64,000 bases of DNA from positions 5,952,501 to 6,016,500 of the forward strand of contig NC_057317.1 in the NCBI RefSeq assembly GCF_000687475.1, written 5' to 3'. Positions 24,534-35,787 of the stretch are shown one piece after another. Below the pieces are notes generated by a model, which saw only the letters and a program-made list of their open reading frames with translations, searched no databases and was not told where the DNA came from. Positions within the stretch are counted from its first letter, which is position 1. The number at the start of each line of letters is the position of its first letter. The DNA is from Ustilaginoidea virens. Taxonomy: Eukaryota > Ascomycota > Sordariomycetes > Hypocreales > Clavicipitaceae. The translations under genes were made by a program, and so were the position numbers.

Positions 24534-27358
24534 TTAGAAGGGGTTAATTTATAAGAAAGCATATCGATATAATTCATCCTGCAGGGCTTATAATATTTCA
24601 ATAGATAAAGAAGGTAATAGTTCTACTTGCTTAGGGGCTAGGAAGTACTAAATGGCTATAATTTATAGTATAATAGCATTCTCTGCATCCTATTATATAT
24701 CTTCTGCTATTATGACTTCGATATCTTTAACGATATTATTAAAATCAGCATCTTCGAGGCCTTACGCAGGCCCCTCGTATTCCTATAGGAAAATACGGAA
24801 TTTCTTATTATTAGGGGCGGTATAGTTAAAACGGTTCTTCAGCTATTATGCCTTTAATTCTTATTGCTCTTTATCGGTATAATTAGATGACTAATATCCT
24901 GATTTATTATAAATAAAGCATCTTCTTTAATAAGGCCTAGCTAGAAAGGCGCAATTCTATTATTTAAAGCGGCGTTAAGGGGGTCCGTATCATTAGGGGC
25001 GTTAATACCAGTTATAGGATTAACCATATCTACAATCTATAAATAATGCTATATTATCATCAATATCTTTAATATCCTAATATTATTAAGGCTATTATTG
25101 AAGGAAATAATACTATTAAGTCGTATAGGTAGTCTCGTAGATAGAAAGGGATTGCTATAGGTTAGTAGCGAGGCCTTCGAATATAGGGGCATAACGATAT
25201 AAGGCCTGGCTACACTTAGGGGTATCCCTTATAGCATTAAGGACTTATCGGTAAAGCTCTATATTAGCTATAAAAGGGGGGAAAAGACCACGATATAGGC
25301 ATTAAAGTTCTTCCAATAGGATATTAAGGCATTCTAGCTTTAATTTATTAGGATATTTCGCGATAGTTGATTAAAGCATTATTCTATTCTAATGGTGCAA
25401 ATAGAATTACTCTATACTCTTATTTTCAAAATAGCTCTTAACTTTACAGATTATATCGTCAAAAGTAAGGATATTGCGAATATATTCAATATTATTAAAG
25501 TAATAGGTCTTAGTATCGCCAATAAGCATAATTTAAAAGGCTCTAGCGAATATATTATTAGGTAATCCTAATAGGCGGCACTTACTCTTAAAAGATATAA
25601 CCTTTAGTATAAGAAAATCATCTATTTTGCCATTATATCTATTCTCTATACAATAGCTACATAAAAGATTAGATATCTTCTTCAATATATTGTTAAACCC
25701 AGTTCAGAAATAATCTTCTTAGCTAAACCCTTTTTAGGTATAATCTTCTTAGGGGTATTTTAGAAGGTATTCCAGAACGGCTTATCGGTAGCCTTATAGT
25801 AGGCTAGCAGGAGCTCTAGCTAGGTTATCCTATAACCCAGATCGGTCCGGGTTTACTAATCCTCCCATTAAAACAGTCCATTCATCGGCCTAAGTAGGCT
25901 AATATTAGCGGGAAGGGCCAGGTGCCATACCTATTTATAGCATTATTAGATGAGGCGTTTAGGCCTGATATCTGGTATCACAGGCGGTATTAGCGGCATT
26001 AGCTTAGAGGGTATCATTATCGGGGTCCTCTATTAAAAGAAGCATATTATTAGGGCTTATGACCCGACCCCTAATAGGTATATAATAACCTCGAGGGGCA
26101 TTAAGGTAGCCGCCTCAGCTAGAGGTATAATCCCTAGGGCGATATATATAATCGGGTCGGTCTTATAGGCTGTAATTATCGGCCGTTATATATTATTATT
26201 AATAACGGGAGCTTTCCCCTCTTTTGAATAGCGGCCTATTATAAATAGGCGTCTTCTCTTTTAGTTATTAAGACCGGCCCCTTTCTTCATCAGTAGGGGC
26301 AGGGTTAAAAGGCTTTTTCGATATAGAGGGGGGGACGATAGGTTATTATAACTATAATCGTTCCATTAGTATAACAAAGTTCCTTAGCGTTAATAGGGCT
26401 TGTGAGAGCCATAACGCAAGCCTTAGTAAGGGTATTCGCATAACTATTATGGGGGCTCGTAATGATAATGATAAGGGCCTTACGCATATATATAAGGGCG
26501 TATTTTAAAGCCTTTGCATTTCTTACTCGGTATTACCGATAGGTAGTGAGGCTTCCCTAGTAAGGTTAAGCCGGGATAGGAATACACTGCAAGCAAATTG
26601 CCGGGTTACTTCCTCTTGAGGCCATTATAGATTCTATTATTGTTGAAGGCATTCAAGTAGGGTTAGTATTATTAGAGAACCCGATACTCCAATATATACG
26701 CCACGTTCCTGTAATATTAAACGGAATTACCGTAAAACCTGAGCGTTAATACGGCGGAATAAGGCTTTATTCCACTCGCTATAATCCTCGCGGAATTATT
26801 CCCAAAGGTTATCATCCAGATAGGTGTTTTCCTTATAGGTATCTATAAGGAATGCGATACAGTTATATAGCTATATATTTATAGCATTATTAGGGTCGAT
26901 AGGCTCTATAGTGTTAATCTAATTGTCGTTAAAGAGTGAGGCAAACTGTTGTATCCTCTCAGGTAGCTCTTATAGTTATTGTGATAATATTGATGATAAG
27001 GCCATAGTGTTGAGAAGAGGGGGGGGATGTATTGCAAAGATTATAAGATTCACTCTTATAAGGAGTGCAAGATTCGAGAGGGCTTTTACCGTAGTAGTAA
27101 AAAAAAGAAAGAATAGGAAGAGGTCATAAATCATTCTTCCTAGATGCTAAGGGTATCTTCAAATATCGTGATATTTAGCATAAGTTTCTTCCTCGTAATA
27201 GACAAGGGGAAGGAGAGGTCACAAATCGTTCTCCCTTTAGTTAGCACAGCTAAAAAAGCTTAACTGCCTCTTCGAAATTAGTATCTTGCTAATCTATAAT
27301 GCACCGTTCTTTACGGGATATAATTATCCTGTGAGTGGTGGTTATCACCACTGATCAG

Positions 27359-27691
27359 TATTGATATAAACTCGGGGTACCTAGTTCACCGTAGGGTTGC
27401 GCGCGTAGTAAGATGTACCGTATGGTCACAAAACAAAAGATTCTATTACTTTACTTATAATATGACTATCTAAGAAGGAAGAAAGGAAGCAAAAAAGGGT
27501 AATTACACGATATGGCCTTTTTGTGCGTATGCCGCTATCACGTGTATCGGCGCAGTCGGGCCGGGCTGCCCGCGTGCCCTACCGGGCTCAGGGGCACAGG
27601 GGCAAAAGTGGCCACATCGTGCCCAACGGGTGTGCGCGGCACACTCGTCGCAATGTGCCCAATTGGGCACCTTGCGACAGCGATTCCGACA
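27359..27691 (-). repeat. 5' LTR of copy C
   Basis: 333 bp, nearly identical to 20,422-20,754. It begins TATTGATATAAACTC on the plus strand (TG to TA) and ends GATTCCGACA. The leader beside it (27,330-27,358) contains a short hairpin GTGGT-GATA-ACCAC; no tRNA-like primer site was recognised. Confidence 0.93.
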
Positions 27692-27696
27692 TAAAG

Positions 27697-28375
27697 GGCC
27701 ACCCGACCTTTTATAGGGACTACTATATAATATACCGTGGGACTAGCTATTTAAAATTTAAAGATAGGTAATAGACCTTATAGATAAAGGATAAATCTAT
27801 ATAAGCTCTTTATCGGTAGTAGTATTAGTCTTACTTATAAGAAAGGCGAATAGCAGATAGCATTTTTATATAGATTATCGGGCCCTAAATAAGGTTATAG
27901 CGTAAGACTAATATCCCCTTCTCTTAATTAAGGAGATATTATACTCCCTATCTTAGGCAAAGTGGTTTATAAAAATAGATATCCGCGCTATATTCTATAA
28001 GATCTATATCGCTAAAGGCGATAAATACCTAATTGCATTCTAGACCTGCTTCGGTCTTTTTAAGTAGTTAGTAACCCCTTTTAGCCTAACTAGGGCCCCT
28101 ATAATATTCTAGCGATATATAAATAGGGCCTTAAGGGACTTATTAAGGGATTTCGCTACTACTTACCTAAATAACGTTTTAATTTATACTAAAGGCTTAC
28201 GGAAGGAATGTATAGACTATATTAGGGTTATCCTTAAGCGCCTATAAAATGCCGGCCTAAATCTAGATCTAGATAAATATAATTTTATAGTGAAGGAGGT
28301 ATACTACTTTAGCTATATCTCATTAGGTATAAGACTTAGAGTATTATAATTCCCTAATATAAAGGAATTAATAGT
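27697..28375 (+). mobile_element. Ty3/gypsy element, plus copy, right part (reverse transcriptase)
   Basis: Read through stops, this is a gypsy reverse transcriptase: DYRALNKV (about 27,868), SLSQAKWFIKIDIRA with Gln now TAG (about 27,950-27,995), AFRTCFGLFKWLVTPFSLT-like block (about 28,035-28,090), the active-site box YLNN in place of YLDD (about 28,166), and GLNLDLDKYNFIVKEVYYF (about 28,255-28,310). It continues the segment that ends at 20,421 and stops abruptly at about 28,375, where a minus-strand copia gag begins. Confidence 0.82.
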
Positions 28376-28399
28376 CTTTTCCTTTTCGTCGGTCTTTTA

Positions 28400-29581
28400 T
28401 AGGATATTTACTTTATTAGCTGAATCTTTCTTTTCTTTATTCTTCTTCTTATTTTCCGGCTTGCCCTATGTGGCTAAAGAAGACCCTTATTAGGTAGAAG
28501 ACCCTTATTTCTTTTTATTAGCGTTGGTGGTAGTGTTTTTACCACCCTTGCTAGTATTATTACTAGCTGGCTTGCTACTATTGTTATTAGTAGCGGCACC
28601 TTTGATCTTTATGAGGTAGGTGGTAGCCCTTACTACTAATGACCCTTTAATGCGTTATTCCTCTAGTAAATCGACCATATAAAATTGCAGGTTAATATTT
28701 AATATATTTCCCTAAGTATAGGCGATTCTTATTATTATGCGGTGCCGTTCTGCCCACTGAAAAAAGACCCCTTCTATAGCATGTAAATACTGGCTGATTT
28801 GGTCAAAAGGTTGTATATAGGAGCCTAAAATTTACAGCCTGGATAGGTAGCTATTAAAGGAGGCGTTGAAAGATTCTAAGGTACCCTTATAGCCTGTAAA
28901 ATTTAGTTGATGGAAGGCAGGGTATAGGTGGGTCCGCTATACGTCTAATGAGTGAGAATACTGTTTGGTGAGTAACGTAAAGGCTGACTCTAGGTCAGTA
29001 CACCAGTTAATAGCGGCAGCTGGTCCTTCTGTGCAACTATTCTTAATAAGTAATAGTAAAAGTGTTTGCTCTGAATCGTTGAAATTGCTAGCAATAGAAG
29101 GTTCTTTAATAAATTTAGCGATGTTAAGTGCCCTAAGTTGAATTATAAGGGCCTATTTCTATTGGTCGAAGTTAGATGCCCCCCTTAGCTTTTGGGATTC
29201 CTGGAATCCGTTGGCTGTCTTAGCTAGTTCCTTGATAGCTATAGCGCTGACTTAGCTACTAATGCTGGATGGAACCGGCAGGGGTTGCTAGGCTTTAGGT
29301 AGTGGCGTATTTCCCTTACCCACAGGGGTTTAGAAGGTATCCACATCCATTATATCTTATGATGATGGGCTAGCGATAGGCTTGGCTAGTCTGTCTACTA
29401 AAGTGCTCATTTTATTAGCCAAAAAATCAATTTTAGAATTAATTCGATTAAATTTATAGTTGAATTCTTTTCTTATTTCCTGTTGGTCTTCCCTAAGTTG
29501 GGCAATTTCCTAGTCGTTATTAGATTCTTCTACCTCTGCTTTATAGCCTGGGTTATCGGTAAAAATGTTCTGACTGGCCAT
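28400..29581 (-). pseudogene. Copia gag of the second element (few stops)
   Basis: Minus-strand frame from ATG at 29,581 (begins MASQNIFTDNPGYKAEVEE). It shares ELAKTAN-F-ESQKL, FDQ-K-ALIIQLRA, ILGS-I-FDQ--QYL-AIEGVF and YMVDLLEE with the gag at 6,620-7,300. About a dozen in-frame stops, nearly all TAG at Gln or Trp positions, interrupt it. It ends in a Lys/Asn-rich tail near 28,400. Protease and pol are absent. Confidence 0.75.
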
Positions 29582-30359
29582 TATAGGAAGAGAAAAAGCC
29601 GGAAAGTCTTAAAAATGCGAAGAAAATTAAGACTGAAAATCTAGATAAAACTAGAAGAAAGCTGCGTTAAAGAGTAACCTTAGAAAATCCTGTTGAAAAG
29701 GATGTGTTGCGGCTTGGTGTGGTAGTTGGGTTCCTAAATTTGGGATGATCAGTCCCTTATTAGTAGATTTTTGGAAGGTTAGCTGCTAAATGCGTTAAAA
29801 TCCTAAGTTAGTGTAAAAAAGTCTTAAGCTGGAAGCCTTAAGACACTGGGCTTATAACCTGTTGCAAAATGGTGACTCAGAACACTATTAGAAAAGTATA
29901 CTAAGTATCGACAGTGGCGTATAAGGCGTTGCAGAATAAAACAAGAGCTGGTTAAAGATTTAAAGCGCACGAGAGGTTGACTAGAGTAAAGATGTCAGGG
30001 AAATCTGATTCTAATTGTTGGTTACTATTCTAGCTAGAAAGAGGGAATTTTGGGCATATTTCTACCATCTTGAAAAAGTGGTTGAAAATAATGAAAAACC
30101 GCAAAAATAGCGAAAAACCCGACGAAAAGTCGGTCTGCCCAACCGTGCCCAGTCTGTGCCTAATATCCTACCTAGTGCCTACCTAATGCCTACCCAACCA
30201 AGCCCAGTGGCTTGTAGCGGTGTGCCGGATGCCCTATAACAGCCTGCCGTACGGGCCGGAAGCCCTATATTGGTGTGCTGTAAAGGCGCGGTGTAGCGGG
30301 TGACTGTATGTAGAAGGCCGAAAGTGCTGGTATTAGCAAGGTTTGGCCATTTGGTAATC

Positions 30360-30500
30360 CCGTAGAAATGCGCCGCCTGTTGTGGGCCCTGTGGCCCGCT
30401 GTGACCGGCCGCTGTGGCCGGCTGTGGGGCGCTGTGCCGGTGCCGTGACCGGCGCTGTGGCCCACTGTAATCGGCGTTGTGGGGCGCTGTGCCCCACCAT
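30360..30500. repeat. GC-rich degenerate tandem repeat (GCTGTGGCCGG unit)
   Basis: Units of about 11-14 bp around GCTGTGGCC/GCTGTGGGGC recur roughly ten times within a GC-rich patch of otherwise AT-rich transposon DNA. The repeat produces short open frames on the minus strand that are not genes. It probably belongs to the leader or LTR of the second copia element. Confidence 0.6.
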
Positions 30501-31406
30501 AGCGCCTGGTATAGCCACCGCGATATCTCAACGTAGAGACGTCGTACGGTAGTGAGACCAGTACCAAAATACAGCTAAAAAGGCGCTGATTTCAACAAGT
30601 ATAATAGGAGGCTAAAAGCCTTTATTTTATTAAAAAGGTCGGCAAAGTCCTAAAGCTTAGGCAGTAGGATCTATAGCTAAACTAAAGGGGGAACTAAATT
30701 CTAATAAGGCGGGAGTATAATACAGAGGATGCATATAAGCTCTTATAGGCTTATAGAGAAAAAGGAGGTCGAATTATCTTAGGTATATACCGCTTATCAT
30801 AATATACCGTAAAAGACCGATCTAAGAATATTAATTGTAATAAGCCCGGAGGATTAAATAATCGATTCTTTAATAAATAGGCTATTAGCGGCTCTAATTC
30901 TTAATTAGTACTACTTTACTTATAGTTCGATATTGTAATACTCTATCTAAGGTAACCTTAAGATAATATCGCGGGTAAGGCCTAAAACGATATATAGTAT
31001 TATAGCTAATAGCTATCTATCGATATCGATATCAATATAGATAGTATAGGTAATTAAAAGGATAATATCCTATTGCTCCCTCGATCGGCTCTTTATATCT
31101 ATTATAGTCTTAAGCTTTTTATAGGACGGTAGGTAGATAGGCTAGAGTCCTAACCTTTAAATAGTTCTTTCGCTTATTGCACTATAGCAATTATAATTAG
31201 AATTAATTAGGGTATTAATCAAGATAGAATTATTATATAATATCGGGACTAAAAAGGGGTGTCTATCTATACGGTCCTTAATATTATTAATCTCTTTTAT
31301 ATAGTATTCCTATTATAACCTAGCTAGGGGCTAGGTATATTTTTTAAGCCTTTTTATAAAATTTAACTTGAAGGCTAGTCTTTTCCCTAGGTATTGGTAT
31401 TATTGC

Positions 31407-32864
31407 TGTTGCAATTCTCAAGGTCACTATAAAAGCAGAGCCTTACTAGCTAGCTAGATAGCACAAGACTGTCTGCGACCTGTGAACTAATCTTAGTATA
31501 AATACTAGATTTTTCACCAAGTCCTAAGACTATACAAGTGCTATAAAGCAAGGCAAGTGTAAAGGCAAGGCAAATATAAGATAACCAGAAAACGCAGGGA
31601 AGGTAAGAAGTTAAGAGGCATGTAGTGCATTAACAGACTCGATTGTGCTACCCTTCAACTATCTAGAAAGAAGGGGGAAAGCTATCCAATATATACACGA
31701 AGGAGGGGTGGGCCCAGGCATTCAGGGTAGCCAGTAAGAAGTGTTAAAATCCTATAGTAGCCTACTAGGCTGCTGGCCTAATGCCCTACTGGCCTACTAA
31801 CCTTCTGGCCCTTATACCGCCTTTTGGACTTACGGTAGTCTTACCAACCTTAGGCCTTTGCCTTTTACCTTAGGATTTTCAGTGGATTATTTACTGTATA
31901 TCAAGTAAGGTAGGCCTTGTTAAAAAGGTGTGGCATTGCTAAATTAGCGTGGTGGGCCTACTAGTGTGGTGGCGGCCTACTAGCGTAGTGGCTAGTCCAC
32001 TAGTGTGGTGGTTAGTCACTAGCGTGGTGGTTAGTCACTAGCGTGGTGGCTAATTACTAGTGCGGTGGTTAGGGTGGTTGGAAAGGCCGGATATAGTGGG
32101 GCTGCTGACGTATCATATACGTGGCATAGTGAGCATTACGGGGAGCTATCTTACTGGCTACCCTGAATGCCTGGGCCCACCCCTCCTTCGTGTATATATA
32201 GGATAACCTTTCCCCCTTCTTTCTAGATAGTAGAAGGGCAGCACAATCGAGTCTGTTAATGCACTACATGCCTCTTAACTTCTTACCTTCCCTGCGTTTT
32301 CTGGTTATCTTATATTTGCCTTGCCTTTACACTTGCCTTGCTTTATAGCACTTGTATAGTCTTAGGACTTGATGAAAAATCTAGTATTTATACTAAGATT
32401 AGTTCACAGGTCGCAGACAGTCTTGTGCCATCTAGCTAGCTAGTAAGGCTCTGCTTTTATAGTGACCTTGAAAATTGCAATAAGAAGGCTCCCTGTAATG
32501 CTCGCTATGATACGTCAGCAACCCCGCTATATCCGGCCTTTCCAACCACCCTAACCACCGCACTAGTAATTAGTCACCACGCTAGTGGACTAACCACCAC
32601 ACTAGTAGACTAGCCACCACACTAGTGGACTAGCACCCACGCTAGTGACTAACCACCACACTAGTGGACTAGCCACCACGCTAGTGGGCCACCACGCTAA
32701 TTTAGCAATGCCACACCTTTTTAACAAGGCCTACCTTAAGGCCTACCTTACTTGATATACAGTAAATAATCCACTGAAAATCCTTAAGGTAAAAGGCAAG
32801 GGCCTGGGTTGGTAAGACTACCGTAAGTCAAAAAGGCGGTAAGAAGGTCAATAGGATTTTAACA
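31407..32864 (-). repeat. Solo copia LTR (minus) interrupted by a second LTR
   Basis: A reverse-oriented LTR of the large copia family: 31,407-31,741 and 32,488-32,864 join to about 712 bp. On the plus strand it begins TGTTGCAATTC and ends GATTTTAACA, the best-preserved termini in the window, which fix the family's ends as TGTTA...AACA. It is flanked by a perfect 5-bp duplication ATTGC (31,402-31,406 and 32,865-32,869), as expected of an insertion later reduced by LTR-LTR recombination. Confidence 0.92.
31742..32482 (+). repeat. Solo copia LTR (plus) nested inside the minus solo LTR
   Basis: A 741-bp LTR of the same family in the opposite orientation, flanked by a perfect 5-bp duplication AGAAG (31,737-31,741 and 32,483-32,487). 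It starts TGTTAAAATCC and ends TTGCAATA. Removing it restores the outer LTR. Confidence 0.92.
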
Positions 32865-34137
32865 ATTGCTATCTCTAAGCTTAGCGATTTATAAGGCTTC
32901 TATAGCCTTTAGGTCTATAGAAGCTATAATTATCTTTTATATGGGCCGGGCCAGCCTTAGCTTATACTCCTGCATTTTATAACTAGTATCCCTATATTAG
33001 GTATAAAGTGACTTCTAGTAGCGCTCCTTAAGGACTTCCTTTAAAACCTATACCGCCTTTTTACTAGAAAACCTTCGCTTACCTTTCGAACCTAGCTTAT
33101 AGACGCCTATTATAGGTATATCACTATCCTTATCCCGAGTAATTATTTGCAGATCTTAGGCGTTATCATCGTAATCCCGGGAGGGATCTATATAGTATTT
33201 TACGGTAAGACTTATCTTTAGGTCGATAGCGATTTTACGGTACTATACAATAGCTATATTATAGTCTTTATGGGAGACCCCTAGGCTAATAATCTTTTCC
33301 GATATATAAAGGTTAAGGGCGGATTAAAGCATCTCTAACTTAACTAATTTAGGCTAATTAAGTCCCCCTATTAATACTAATTTTTCCTTAAAATATATAA
33401 AGAAAGTAGAGAAAGGTTCTTTCGGTATCTAATAGAGGGTATACTTAAGCTCGGTAATCGTATATTCTTCCCGATATAAATCCTTAAAAAATCGCTATAG
33501 GTAATTAAAGAAGGATATAAGATAGTAGTAAAAGGCCGCACTATTCTCAAAAAAGGCTATAACTTAGGATTAGACTATAGCCGAGAGGTTTTAATAGATA
33601 AATATCCATTAGGTCTTATCGTTACTAATAAAGTCTTAATCGATCTCTATTTTATATTCTATAAAGGTCTTCTATATGGTAAATATAGCCTTCTTGCTAT
33701 TAAAAGGTTCCTTAACCGGTATCGGCTTACGCTTTTATTAGGTTTCCTTTAGGATTAAAATAAAGTCAGTCTAGGATCGGTCTAAGGTCAATATAGATCC
33801 TAATGATAGTTATTATTACATTTAGTCGATAAGAGCCTGCATCTAATGCTCGGTCTGCTCGGCCTAGGTGCGCATCTATTACTCACTCTCTTAGCTTTAG
33901 GATAGCTATTCTTAGAACCTTATATTAAGTAATTCTATAGCATTCGTGATTAACTCTATTTGCACGGCCTATTAGCGAGCGGAGGCGTATTAGGTATTAT
34001 CCGAGCCTGTAATATTCTATAAGAGGTCTATATCTATTATCGGCAGTTATATAATATATAATAATAAGGGTTAAAAGAGTTTTATTAATTATAATAGACT
34101 AGCCTTAGGGCGATTGCGAATAGGCGTCAATCGGATA

Positions 34138-34342
34138 TATTGATAAAACTAAAGAGGAAGGGAGAAGAGCCCGAGTCGGGTCCCTTCTGCAGTTTATACA
34201 TATCCGTATGTAGCGCGGGCTAGAGCCCTAACGTTACCCTATGGGTCCGCGCGTCTGCCTTATATCATCCGTCCCGGACTAGGCACGGCGCAGCCCGAGC
34301 CCTAGCTAATCCATAACACGGGCATAGCCCGAGTCCGTGACA
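34138..34342 (-). repeat. Ty3/gypsy LTR (5' LTR of the minus copy)
   Basis: About 205 bp. On the minus strand it starts TGTCACGGACTCGGGC and ends TTTATCAATA. It is GC-richer than its surroundings, with repeated CGGGCT/AGCCCG words. The second LTR is not in the window, so the boundaries are inferred from TG...(C/T)A termini. Confidence 0.6.
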
Positions 34343-34770
34343 ATAAGAAGGGGAAGAAGTAGTAAACTATATACGATATATATAGGAGATAGGGGCACGT
34401 CGATAGTAAGGCCTACTATTAACAAACAAATAACACACGCGTATTTAAAACCGTTGCCCTGCATATTACGAGCGAACCGGTTGGGAGCCCGGCTAAAAGA
34501 GGAGGGGCAATTATAAGGCCCCGCTCCGCGACTATAGGATAGAATATAGGATAGGCCCTATAATCCTAGGGAGAGGACATAAGGATAGTCGGCGACTATA
34601 GAGGCGCAGACCCTGCAAACCAACTGCGAGTTATAATAGAGGCGCAAACCCTACAAACTAGCCGCGAGTTATAGCAGACTCGCGTATATATAGCCAGGTA
34701 GTCTGGGATACTTCTGATCCCTTCTTAAGCTTTAGTCCAATTTACCAAATTGACCCTACCTAGCCTTGCC
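34343..34770. other. Unassigned AT-rich segment with a 38-bp tandem duplication
   Basis: No gene or known element is visible. A unit starting AGAGGCGCARACCCTRCAAAC is present twice in tandem (34,600-34,634 and 34,638-34,672). It lies between the gypsy LTR and a copia gag fragment. Confidence 0.5.
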
Positions 34771-35043
34771 AAACCTCACATTTAACCTCTAGTACTTTAT
34801 AGTTGACTTACTAGAAGAACAGCATTCTTAGATTTCTAGTAAAGTAGCTGCAAATAATAAGCCTAAGGCTTTCAAAGACCCTAAGAATAAAGGGTCTGCT
34901 AATACCGTTTCTACTAATAATAGCAAGAATAATTCTACTAAAAAGAAGCAGCAGCAGAAGAAGAAACAAGACTTTAACAATAGCAAACAGCAAGATGTCG
35001 AGTCCTTTGTTATAGGCAATTATAATACCCAGGATACTAATGT
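34771..35043 (+). mobile_element. Copia gag fragment with unmutated CAG codons
   Basis: This piece matches the gag tail at 7,265-7,540 (LLEEQHS, then SKVAANNKPKAFKDPKNKG and the Lys/Gln-rich tail, ending in VIGNYNTQDTN). It keeps CAG and CAA where the full element has TAG and TAA, so it is a less mutated relic. It marks the right edge of the transposon block. Confidence 0.8.
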
Positions 35044-35787
35044 CAGAATGAAATTATTTATTATTATTTTATTTTATTATTTTTGGATATTAATCGCCGA
35101 CAATTCTTACGCATCGCCGCATCATCAGATTGAAAAAAGTATTAAGTATTCAGTACTTATATTTATATGGCGACTGCTAGTAAAGTTGAGTACCCAGTAT
35201 TTACACACATTCCTTCACGCGCAAACATATGATGCATCACAAATTGATCACACCACTTTATCGTCGCAAATCTCAATGCACTACAAATTGCACATTGCCA
35301 CATATCTATAATATCACAGTATGGTCATGATATTTATGTCAGATAGATTTCACTAGGGATATTCTATGTCGGACTATTATGTATTTAAATCCCTAGATAT
35401 TTCTACCCAAATAGTGGGAAGGAAGGAAGGACGCAAGCAAGTATGCACAATTAATTCACATCAGATTGACACTTTGCCTTAGTCTCGTATCTTATCTGTG
35501 CCGTTACCTTACAGCGATTTTATCATTCCACTGCCTTTACCCTTCGCATACTTCATTATTTTAGCAGGCGAAAACCTTTAATACTCCGCGCTGAAATTCG
35601 GACAATATCGAGCTAGTATATTACACATATATTAATTAAATTATCAAATGATATATGTGAAAAAAAATGGCTACTAAAATTTCAAATGAAAAAAAAAAGT
35701 TAAGTTTATTTTAAAGAGTAAAAAAAAAGAAATGTACAGGGTAATTACCCGGACTCTAATTACCTTGTGCTGTAAACTGTAATTAGT
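35044..35787. other. Intergenic DNA downstream of the GLEYA gene
   Basis: AT-rich sequence with poly-A runs (35,667-35,672, 35,690-35,698, 35,722-35,729). It would include the 3' UTR and polyadenylation region of the minus-strand gene ending at 35,788. An 87-codon open frame at 35,048-35,311 starts at the transposon junction and has no support. Confidence 0.6.

Larger units (their letters stand above)
20422..27691 (-). mobile_element. Family-B Ty1/copia retrotransposon, copy C (complete, inactivated)
   Basis: A complete 7,270-bp element in minus orientation with 333-bp LTRs (20,422-20,754 and 27,359-27,691) and a perfect 5-bp target duplication TAAAG (20,417-20,421 and 27,692-27,696). Minus-strand order: leader (27,358-26,700), gag (about 25,700-25,200), retropepsin (about 24,533-24,150; DTG changed to NTGAS), integrase (about 23,950-23,350), reverse transcriptase (about 22,640-22,000), RNase H (about 21,560-21,050). 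It lies in a Ty3/gypsy element whose reverse transcriptase region resumes on the other side. All frames have stops; open frames listed on either strand are remnants or shadows. Confidence 0.93.
28376..30597 (-). mobile_element. Second copia element: leader and gag only (minus)
   Basis: The 5' part of another copia-type element, broken at both ends by gypsy sequence. It holds gag (29,581-28,400) and about 1 kb of leader or LTR to the right (29,582-30,597), including a GC-rich degenerate tandem region. No LTR boundary could be placed because only one copy of this family lies in the window. Base composition is less TpA-rich than neighbours, suggesting a younger or less mutated insertion. Confidence 0.65.
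30598..34342 (-). mobile_element. Ty3/gypsy element, minus copy, 5' half with nested solo LTRs
   Basis: Minus-strand order: LTR (34,342-34,138), gag-like region (about 34,030-32,870), solo-LTR insertion (32,864-31,407), protease-proximal region (31,406-30,598). The last part is the reverse complement of 19,596-20,400. The element stops at about 30,598 before reverse transcriptase. Frames are closed throughout by TAG/TAA. Gag identity is inferred from position. Confidence 0.75.

Noticed and set aside
35048..35311. 87-codon frame with a hydrophobic start.
   Set aside because: It begins at the copia fragment junction and AT-rich sequence gives chance hydrophobic codons; no promoter, homologue or intron seen.
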